Source: Tubulanus polymorphus (lineage: Eukaryota > Nemertea > Palaeonemertea > Tubulaniformes > Tubulanidae). Taken from it: 64,000 bases of DNA. The DNA is taken from positions 7,373,175 to 7,437,174 of the forward strand of contig NC_134032.1 in the NCBI RefSeq assembly GCF_964204645.1, written 5' to 3'. Position 1 is the first letter of the stretch. Each line of letters begins with the position of its first letter. Of the stretch, positions 12,195-22,100 are shown piece by piece. The notes beneath the pieces are model-generated. The model ran no database searches and was not told where the DNA came from. It saw only the letters and a program-made list of their open reading frames with translations. The translations under genes and the position numbers were made by a program.

Positions 12195-12942
12195 CAGGGC
12201 GGTCCAAAATGCAACCTCTTACTTCTTTTAGAATCCTTCAATATTCATGGATGGATAGGAAATTTTTATACAACAATTTTCAAAACCTTTTCTGGCTAAG
12301 TCTCAGGAGAAAGTTCGTTTCCGGAGAAACATGATAAGCTTAAGATAGGGGCGATGCAGCACCCAGAGCACCCCACCCCTGGATCCGCACCTGTTTTGTA
12401 ATGTAATACAGGCAGACCAATCTAGTGAACAAGGGTTTTAAGCTAATCCACTTGGAACTCTCCCGGATGGCAAGGCCTCTGTACTCAATCGAACAGAGAC
12501 ACCCAATGGTCCTCACAACCGATTGGAGAACCTGTATTGATACTGTTCACGTAGAAGGACACTGGGAAATGGGTATACTCGTTCTGTTAAGTTTTTAATT
12601 AATTTTAGTCGAGGCCCCGTTCAATCAACAGCGGCAAAGCTCAATTGTGCCATATTTTCCAACATGATGTTCAGTTTGAAAATAAAGTGTATTATCTTAT
12701 TCTATTATGTGTTCAGTAAACAGTGTGTGATAATCCTAGCGAAGCAGAAATTGGGCAGTTTGTTGTCATGGCCCATTCAATAGAGGCTCTGACTGGTTCG
12801 CAACAATGACCCTGGAATACAAATAACTTGACCGAATCGAGAGTCATTTTCACCCTAACAAAATTTCCGATCCATCTGTATGAAAATTGAAGGCCTCTGA
12901 TGAGTTGGAGTGTATAACGTTGCGTTTTTGGACCACCCTGCG
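12195..12942. mobile_element. Non-autonomous mariner/Tc1-like element, ~750 bp, TIR CAGGGYGGTCCAAAA
   Basis: The left end reads TA-CAGGGCGGTCCAAAATGCAAC. The right end on the reverse strand reads CAGGGTGGTCCAAAAACGCAAC, with TA nearby. Inverted similarity extends at least 70 bp inward, sharing CCTTCAAT(A/T)TTCAT and a GATGGAT(A/C)GG(A)AATTTT box. The terminal CAGGGTGGTCC and TA-type target fit the Tc1/mariner superfamily. The 79-residue open frame at 12713-12952 lies mostly in the right arm and shows no transposase motifs. Confidence 0.65.
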
Positions 12943-13011
12943 TACCAAACAATGAGTGGCGTGGTCGTTTTAGTAAGTATACACCGGTGACAATCTTAAC
13001 GATTCTCGTTT

Positions 13012-13772
13012 ATCCCCGCCAAAAAGACGATGTTTTGTTTCACGCAGTTAAAAAGACAATTCCACGCCGACATTTTCGCGCCGCGAAGTCATGCGTCGAA
13101 ATGTCAGTAGATGGCGCTACGTACGTATGAATTATGTCATCCTGGTAACCCGGAAATAATTCTTTCAGCGTTATCATTTTAGCTGTTTTGACGTTTCGAC
13201 TAGCAATTTGCCCGATCTTCTTAAAATGACAGATATTTGGGAAACCCGGTTCGCCGGGAGAGCGTTGTTTTCTACCGGCCACAGCAGATATCCTCACAGC
13301 GCATGCGCAGTGGAAGTAAACAAACACACGTCTCTGAAACGGTGGATAGAAAAGATTGTGTAATGTCGATTTTCTATCCGTCAGAGCAGGATCGTTTAAC
13401 TGTTGTGATGGATAGAAATTAGCTTCCTATTCGATTATTTAATCGTCAAGAGCAGGATCTATACTGCAGTAATCTGGGCATTCTTTTAACTTTGATCGGT
13501 TTCTTTCGTTCAACGGCAAACATACTCCAATTATTTCAAAAGTTTTTTTGTGCATATTAACTAGCAAACTCATTTATTCTTTTTGAATGATTTTTATGTT
13601 TTGGAGATTATTTCTGGGTTTCCCAGGATAACGTCATTTACATCTACGTGGCGCCGTCTACTGACATTTCGGCGAATGACTTCGCGGCCCGGAAACGCCT
13701 ACACGGCGCGGATTTGTCTTTATCGCGGCTTTATTACTGCGCGTAACTAAACACAGTCTTTTTAGCGGGGAT
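13012..13772. mobile_element. Foldback DNA element, ~760 bp, with ~170-bp diverged inverted arms
   Basis: The left arm (about 13012-13170) reappears reverse-complemented at about 13600-13772. Shared landmarks are ATCCCCGC(C/T)AAAAAGAC, CGCGCCG, GGCCGCGAAGTCAT/GCGCCGCGAAGTCAT, GAAATGTCAGTAGA(T/C)GGCGC and CCTGG-(T/G)AACCC(G/A)G. The interior carries a repeated GGATAGAAA / TTTCTATCC box near 13341-13420. Its 95- and 61-residue open frames are within repeat sequence. Confidence 0.75.
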
Positions 13773-15391
13773 TGTCGCCCATACTCGTTTGTTGATTATT
13801 GCATAGTGTGCCAAGGGACGATATGGGAAGTTTTTCTAAGTGGGCTAACTAAATATAAACATGCTAGTATTTTTTTGCCGAATCTTCATTCGGCGATTGC
13901 CAAATTCGCCCACTGCGCCACCTTTACCGAATAGGCGAGGCGAAAAATGGTACATACAGAAATTCGCCTAGTCTGTTGCAGGCTCAAGTGTCTTGCACCT
14001 AATTCGCATAAACCAGTTTAAATCTAAAGTTTTGTGATGTTTGGTTGTTAAAATATGTTTGTATAAATGTTATAATGGTAATAAATTTACAATTACAATT
14101 ACATGTACTGTTAATTCTTCAAATAAATTTGCTGTAGACAGTACAAATAAACAGGACACAATGTTTGCTTAAGGCATAATCTGATGTATGTACCCTGCCC
14201 CTCAAACAATCTGCTGCCAGTACCCTGCACTCAGACAAACCGTACCCACCCCTCAGATATTCTACTGTCTGTACTCACCTTCAGACACTCTGCTGGGCTG
14301 CAGGGAACCTTGGGGTAACCATTTGACTTGAATGATTACACCCAAGACTAAACTGACTTGGAGTTCGAGAACATCCCATCCCTTACCCCCTACCCGGTAC
14401 AACGTCAGAATGCAAGTCAACAGTCTTTCATAAACATGGAAATCGCTGATTGAAATCAATTTCGACTGGTTGCAGTGTATAGGATGTTGTACATATATTA
14501 GAAATTAAACAATATCATTGGCGAACAGTAACTAAAAGAAAACAAAGTTCAGATTTGGTTTTGAGCTCAGAATGTTCTAATCTCAAATCAGAGTTAACTC
14601 TAACGCCAGTGTAACTGATTCATTGTTGTTTATATTTCATTAATATTGTTTTTTTCTTCACGGATATTTTCGAATACTAGATTCGTTCTATCAAAATTCA
14701 TAGATATATACAAAATGAAGGGCTTTTAGATCAGTCGCTGAAGATGTACAGAAAAGTCAGGTTTTTTTTTAATATTGTGGGACGTACGAAAATCGTCGTC
14801 GGTTTAATCCATGTTAGGGATCCTGATCCGAAGCTGTGAGTTATGATTTGTGATTTGACTCGGAGCGAACCCATTGAAAATGAAATGATTTTTAATCAGC
14901 ATAAGATCCAATTCACAAACTATGGAACTGAGTTCTTGGCTTTAGATACAAATATTGTTTAATTTCCGTGTACAATAAAAATGATCCGGGATCCCGGGTC
15001 TGGGATGACCCATTCCAAATCATTTCTCTTTCAAACTAGAGCGTAGCGCTTTACACTTTTTGATGAAACAAAAATAAAACATTATATGTTTGTCCACGCG
15101 CTGTGTGTACGTCAATATCTAAGAATCTCTGGGTCGTTTTTAAAGACTGGTATTACCTTAACGTGGGGTCAACTCAATTCATTATCGATTGAGTAGCCCT
15201 CGGGTTAAAGGTTAAACCAGTTCATGAATCCGGCCTCTAGAAATTTCTGAAATCAACATTGAAATATCAGGTCTATACATAGGATATATATTCAATTCTT
15301 TTCGAATTTGCGCATAGTTATTTGATTCGAAAAAAAACAAATTATTGTCCGCTTATTTTCACATCAAATTCAAAATTGAAAACGTTTTCTC
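13773..15391. other. No recognisable gene
   Basis: 14180-14300 has a weak minisatellite built on (c)tgtacccac/ccctcaga(c/t)a phrases. The rest is unassigned and lies downstream of gene A (minus strand). Confidence 0.4.
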
Positions 15392-15490
15392 TCGAGGTGA
15401 AGGTCGTCGGTTTTTCAATGACGTCACGCCAAGCGATATCGTTGATATATACGAGGTGAAGGTCGTCGCCATTCTATGACGTCATCTTTG
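15392..15490. repeat. Direct repeat with two perfect CRE octamers just 3' of gene A
   Basis: GAGGTGAAGGTCGTCG occurs at about 15394 and 15453, each followed about 10 nt later by TGACGTCA (15419-15426 and 15477-15484). The two copies lie about 59 bp apart and 80-180 nt past the gene A stop codon. They could be a remnant tandem repeat or a bZIP (CREB/ATF-type) site pair. Confidence 0.7.
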
Positions 15491-15569
15491 TAGAGACGGA
15501 GCGAAAACCAAAAAAAAATTAAAATTCTTCAATTTCATTTTTCTTTTAAATTTTTCCTTACAGCTGCGC

Positions 15570-16104
15570 TTATTTTGACGTCGAAACCAGTAAGAAAAGG
15601 GCTAATATTAAACTAGATATTGCCAAAATTGTGTTTATACTATTCGACCGCGAGGTGGCATTACCAGTCGTCGCGGATGCATCCGGGAATCGCGCCGGAG
15701 TTTTGAAAGTATTTCCCGAGCATTTTGTCGCCCACCATTTCTCTACTAACTTCTTCAGTTGCCCATTTCTTCGCATTTCCTTCAACACGAAGTCGAACTT
15801 AGATTTCCACGGAGACAATTTTTGCATCGGTAAAACCAGCGTTTCGTGTTTGAGCGTGTCGATAAGGATTTTGTTGCATGGCTGCTGGCCGGCCCAGTAA
15901 TCTGCCAAGTTGAACTCCATGAACACCGTAGCGTTACCCTGCTCTTCCTCGAGAACAGCGACGGCTTCGTCTGCCGTGCCGAATAGTGGGGAAAACGGCC
16001 GTGTCGTGCGGACTATTTTTCTGTATAGTTGTTTCACGTAGGCGTCTTTGGAATTCTGAAAGAACTTTTCGGTTACGCTGCTTTCAATCAGGCCGGGTAG
16101 AACG
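15570..16104 (-). CDS. Gene A S2 and C-terminal exon (535 nt)
   Basis: Acceptor TTTTTTTAG|CGTTCTACC completes an Arg codon split by a phase-2 intron. It encodes VLPGLIESSVTEKFFQNSK, VFMEFNLADYWAGQQPC, the GQLKKLVEKWW end-of-S2 motif with C, then a linker rich in Ser, Thr and Asn. The hydrophobic tail NTILAISSLILALFLLVSTSK leaves almost no cytoplasmic residues. Stop TAA at 15570-15572. Sequons include NATVF and NATS. Confidence 0.9.
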
Positions 16105-19100
16105 CTAAAAAAATCGATAGGAAACAAAAGTATTAAAATCAAATTCGGATGCGATTTTGATTTCAGGAGAGGCTAAGTTTAGACTTGTTTTTCGATGATT
16201 TCAAAATCCAGTTACATAGCTCCGGAGCAGGGTCTGCAGTTTGACGAAAAAAGTAATACGATTTTCACGAAAAAAGCTTACTCAGATCGTTTGTTTTTTT
16301 CAGCCCAAAGACGTTTTCATGAAAATGCACCTTCCGACCATTAAGATCAGTAGTTGGTTCCAGTGTGTGGGATTTTTGGGGGTTTGCACCCGCACCATCC
16401 CCAATAAGGCTGCTGTCAATGCAGATATCACCAAGACTTCGGGAAATGTACCATAGTTGGGTGCACTCATGAAGGGTCGCAGAGCCCTAACCAGTCCCAT
16501 TCCAAAGATAGGGTGAAGTCAAAACATTGGCAGCCATTCTTGGAAATTTTAGGTTTTCTGGATGTATTTTTTCGGACAATTATAAGGGGTTCCAACAGAA
16601 AAAGAAGAGTATTTCCCAGATAAAGCAGCCACGTTTCTTGGCGGCGTTGAAAAGGTCTAAAGAAATGCATCAGAATAGATTCGATTTCCAACCTAGAAGG
16701 TGAGTGTCTAATTTGCAGCAAGTTTCAATAATTTCTGTCTTGACAATAAGTGCACAAATTCAATGCGAAAGCAGGGGTACTGACCCCCACCCCAAAGCCC
16801 AGAGGAAATATTCTGGAGCCATCAAATATTCTATATCCATCAAATATTCTGGGGCCGGATTTTATCATCTAAGCCATAGCAAGAGGCAACCTCCTAGATC
16901 AACACATGCATTGTAAAGCGTCTCAATGACAGTTGAGTTTAGGATTAAGACTGATTACATACCGTTGTTTCAAATCTCTGAATGATTTATATGGTATTTC
17001 CTCTGACCCCGGTTTCCTGTAAACCATCATCACAATACCGCTCTCCATATATGGAGTAGACATTGTCAGCCTGTCTCTAACCAACTGAGAACTGTTAACA
17101 AATATGGCTGCCGCTACATCAGCTTCCTACAAAGAAACAACATACGGATAATTGAAATCTCCCGAAGACACTTTTTAGGAACATATATGGCTGAATATAG
17201 CGATGTATAATCCATTCCACGGAGCCCTTATTAATTACTGCTGCCTGCGTGTGACGTTTTGAACCGTTATTTCGTCAGTAATCAATTGATCCACCTTTAT
17301 TTATGCATCAGTTTGTTCATCAATCTTTGTGTATTCACAAATAAGCTATGATTTCGCATAAACGTGTTTTGCTTTTAGTGATTGTCACCTGGAATAAGCT
17401 CACGTAATTATATCGTGCAGTCTCGCAGTCATCATCAGCCACCATTACCATTCGACCTGATAATGGCTGTTTAGATTCATTTCAATAAGTTCTATCATAC
17501 AAAATTTAAATTTTGGAACTTCTTCTTTTTACACGGATTTACGTGTTTTATTCGGCTACTCGCTCACGTAATGTTGAAAATGGCATTCCGCGTACCATAA
17601 TGTGGCACCAACTACTGTATCATTTTATGCAAACGTTTAGGCGAAAACGTCATAGCTACGTCCCCGAGCGTACGCGGGGCGTTTATGCGAGTATTCTTCT
17701 AGGTAGAAATTCGCTGATAGATGATAATAGATATAAGTTTATCCCAGTTCTAACTTATTTCTGAATGTAAAATCCTTACTGAACAAAACTAATGAATTAC
17801 GTATATTGACAGATCAACTAACTATTAACGAATTTACGGATCGAAACGTCGCACGAAGGGGATGTGTGACGTACTTCGATAACCGAAGTTCGTCTTGTGG
17901 GTCAGGGCGGATCTAAAAAATTGAAGGCAGGAGTCGGAGAAAATATGATTGAGGCATTTTTCAGATAAAGCAGGGTGTCACAGGCTACTATCAGGGTCCC
18001 ATTCAGGTGTAATTAGTCACTTTTGGTAAAACTCATCCGAAAATATGGTATCTTCGATTAGGATGAGTGTCATATTCACAGGTTATAACGATCTTCATCT
18101 TGACGAAAAGGGCAATCACAATGAGAGGGGGGGGGGTCCTACGAACACCCCTAATATAACTCCAACTCTGTGTTTCCAGGCTACAGCTAGTTCGAATTCG
18201 TGAGATTAGTACCCGGTATACGGTCTCTTATCGCGTACCTGTTGCTCCAGTTGACCTAACATACCGGTTAATCGGTTATCGGGTCCGACTTCGCCGTATG
18301 TCTCATCTGGCACTTCTTTCACCTCAAAATCAGCGTCTACAGCCGGGTGACTGGCGATCTCTCTAATCAGTTCGAACAGAAACCCCGTGTATTTATCATT
18401 ACCCCTTTGGGTGTGATCTCTGATCTTCATAAATGGCTCTTCCTACGTAGAAAATAACGATAAGTTTATTAAAAAGCGATACAACAGGATTTTAACAACC
18501 TCGACTTGATTCTCCAATATCAAATAGTAGTAGTTTTCGATAACTAGGGGTCCAGGGACACCATGTCCACTTGGGAAGTGGTTTCAAATGCTCAACAATC
18601 TAACAATTTCAATATTCAATGCCCCCTGGTGACCATATACAAAAACAAAAACCAATGACCTTGAAACTCCCCACAATCATAGAATATGTCAGCAGCTATG
18701 ATTTTGTAATCGATTGTGATAACAAAATATGCTTCGTTACCAAATTAATAAAGAAGTACTAAGTTATTCTTCTATTCAACGCCCGCTGCTGACCATATGG
18801 AAAACCCAATGACCTGGAAACTCACAACAATCATAGAACATGTCATGATCTACAACTTTGCAATCGATCATGGTAACCAAATATCTCTAGGTACCAATCT
18901 AATAAGGAAATACCAAGTTCTTCTACTATTCAACGCCCCCTGGTGACCATATGGAATAACTTATGTCCTTGAAACTCACCACAAACATAGACGATGTCAT
19001 GAGCTACAACTTTGCAATCGATCATAGTAACCAAATATCTCTAGGTACCAATCTAATAAGGAAATACCAAATTCTTCTACTATTCAACGCCCCCTGGTGA

Positions 19101-22100
19101 CCATATGGAATAACTTATGTCCTTGAAACTCACCACAAACATAGACGATGTCATGAGCTACAACTTTGCAATTGATTGTAGTTACAAAATATGTGTAGGT
19201 ACAAATATAATATAGAAATACTAAGTTATTATATTATTCAACGCCCTGGTGACCATATGCAAAACCCAATGACCTTGAAACTCACCACAATCATAGAACA
19301 TGTGATGAACTACAACTTTGCAATGAATCATGGTAACAAAATAGCCCTACGTACCAATCTAAAAAGGAAATGATAAGTTATTCTACTATTCAACGCCCCC
19401 TGGTGACCATATGCAAAACCCAATGACCTTGAAACTCACTACAATCATAGAACATGTCATGAACTACAACTTTGCAATTGATCATGGTAACAAAATATCC
19501 CTAGGTACCAATCTAATAAGGAAATACATAGTTCTTCTACTATTCAACGCCCCCTGGTGACCATATAGAATAACTTATGTCCTCAAAATTCACCACATCA
19601 TAGACGATGCCATGAGCTTCAACTTTGTAATTGATTGTGGTCACAAAATATGCGTAGGTAAAAATATAATATAGAAACACTAAGTTTTTGTATTATTCAA
19701 TGCCCCCTGGTGGCCATATACAAAAACCAATGACCTTGAAACTCACCAAAATCATAGAAAACGTAATGAGCTACAACTTTCCAATACATTGTGGTAACAC
19801 AATATGCTTAGGTATCAATATTATGTGGAAAAACTTTTTCCCATCTACGAATGAGTACTGATGACGCCAAGATGGCTGCCAATTGTGCCATAATTGGATG
19901 ATCAAAAATAAATGTCTCAGGTATAAAACATCCCTTTCCAAAGAAAACCATCACAAATTGCAATGAGAAATGGCAAACCAATAGGATGCTACAGGACTCA
20001 GAATTTGGGCCAAAATTGACATTTTTTCGGCACTAAAAAGGTCATAGGACGGCTATCTTGAGTCCGATCGACCCAATTTTTCTTATGTTGATGGGCCCTT
20101 GGGAGCTACAAATATACACAAACAATCAAGGTTATTGATAAAAGTGTCTTCAAAATTTCCCTCGGAAACTTCGAAAATGTGTAAAAAGTGCTAATATTGG
20201 CGAACAACAATGGCTGCCATCTTGAATCTGATAGGGCCAGTTTTTGGCCTGAAGATGTGTCTAGGGTAGATACATGTATAAACTAAATATCATGACATTA
20301 CCTTGAAGCGTCGTCAAAACTTCCCAAAATAACTGGATTCCGTCTACGGACGAACGGACGACGGACGAAAAGTGAACGCAATAGCCCGCTGGGACTAAAG
20401 TCCCAAGTGGGCTAAAAATGAGATGATTTGACATAAAAATTCTAGTCAGGGGAACTGGTAACGCCACTGTGGCAAGTGAAAATTCAACGATGATACGCCA
20501 TGTTAAGCCTCTCCTTATTAAATTACGTATATATTAAAAGTCGGACGTGCTTTTACGGTTGTGGTGGTTCACAGCTTGGCTTTGTTCTGTAAGGCTGTAC
20601 TTATGTGAACTGTGTGTCTTCCTTTGTACAGTTTGGAGTCTGTCGTCCGGGGTATTCCACTGTGTGTGGAAGTCTGATGTATTGTTGCCTGCTGTGCGCG
20701 GGCTGGAGGGCTGTGTGTGGACTAGAGGTTGTGTGCCTCGCAGGACTGTGTGTCATGTTTGCCTGCTGTGTGCGGGCTGTAGGGCTGTGTGCCCCTGAGT
20801 CTACTGTGTGTAGACTAGAGGCTGTGGTGTGCCTCGCAGGACTGGTGTCCTGTTTGCCTGCTGTGTGCGGGCTGGAGGGCTGTGTGCCCCGGAGTCTGCT
20901 GTGTGTGAGAAACGAATCGTTACGTTTAAAAAAGAAAAAAAAATGATAATAACATCAAGAGTATTAATGAATTATGAATTTTAGGTCAGAGAAAAACTCG
21001 AGAGGTCAAGGTTATTGGTTCTCCATTATCAAAGTGTATTTCGATATTCTACGTTAGTCCCACTATTGTGAGATTTATCGGTCAGAGAGTTCGTCTATTA
21101 TTTCGGTTTTCTGATCTGTTTCGGCGATTTTATTTAGGGCATTTTCGTTTCCATGGAGAGTTTAGTCGCACTCAACGCATGATTAAGTTAGCTCCCCGTT
21201 CGTGCGAGACGCGTGACATATATCCTACATTATAGCTTTATGCGATCCTTTTGACTACTCAGATTTTAGAATGTTTTTTGTTTGTTTATGGCTGGTCAGC
21301 TTCTTATTGCATTTGACACGGATCAGGCTCTGGCCAAAATTGGCCCGTGCCTAATTAGAGAGCGCGTTCACACGCAAACCATTCACTACTAAATTCGATA
21401 CTAGACAATGCTCTTACGAAGCGACCATTTCCGGTGCCAGTTGCTATTCAAACGTAATCATTGTCTGGTGCTAAAATTTGGCTCGGGCCTGGTTCGACGT
21501 TTTTGGTCGGGCCAAACAGGCTGGGGCCCATTTGGCACCCGTGTGAACAGATGGCACGGGCCAAATTTGGCCCGGGTCAAAAATGGTCGTGTGATCGCGG
21601 CTATTGTATTTCACCGTTTTCGAGGTGGAAATAAGTAATAGGGGTTCAGTTGTTCTAGATCAAAGGTCGAACGGTCGAGCTCATAAAAAATGAAAAATAT
21701 GAAAATAATAAAAATTTCTATTTGAATTAGTAGCGAAACTCATAAAAAATGAAAAATAATTCTCGCAAACTCGAATTTCATTTTTACTCGAGTAATTAAC
21801 GAGTTGTTTGAATTGATATTTTAAACATATTTCAATATTTATATTTGTATGAGTTAGATTTTTAAACATAAAAGTGTGGGTAAAGTGTGAGTGAAATAAT
21901 TCATATTTAAAACATTGAATATTTATATTTGAATAAGTTTTAGTAAAAATTTTGTTATCAAAATGAAGAAAGAAGAAGAACCCAACTTTAAAATCGAAAT
22001 GAATTAAACCAATTATTCATTTTCACAGTTTAACATTAAAAATTATATTTCAGCAACAAATTTAGTGTCCGCATGGTATTATAAAATTGAAAATATTACT

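Noticed and set aside
12713-12952. 79-residue frame as a transposase remnant
   Set aside because: It is mostly the terminal inverted repeat of the mariner-like element and has no DDE-type motif.
16300-16721. Possible hidden pore exon of gene A
   Set aside because: Frames are broken, no SYTANL-type M3 motif is visible, the host intron lies inside S2 rather than between S1 and S2, and gene B has no counterpart.
18600-19835. CRISPR-like spacing of repeats
   Set aside because: Units are ~154-bp head-to-tail satellite copies without spacers, in an animal genome.
20547-20946. Overlapping Cys-rich plus-strand open frames (83 and 113 residues)
   Set aside because: They are translations of a G/T-rich minisatellite; the repetition is at the DNA level and no conserved domain spacing exists.
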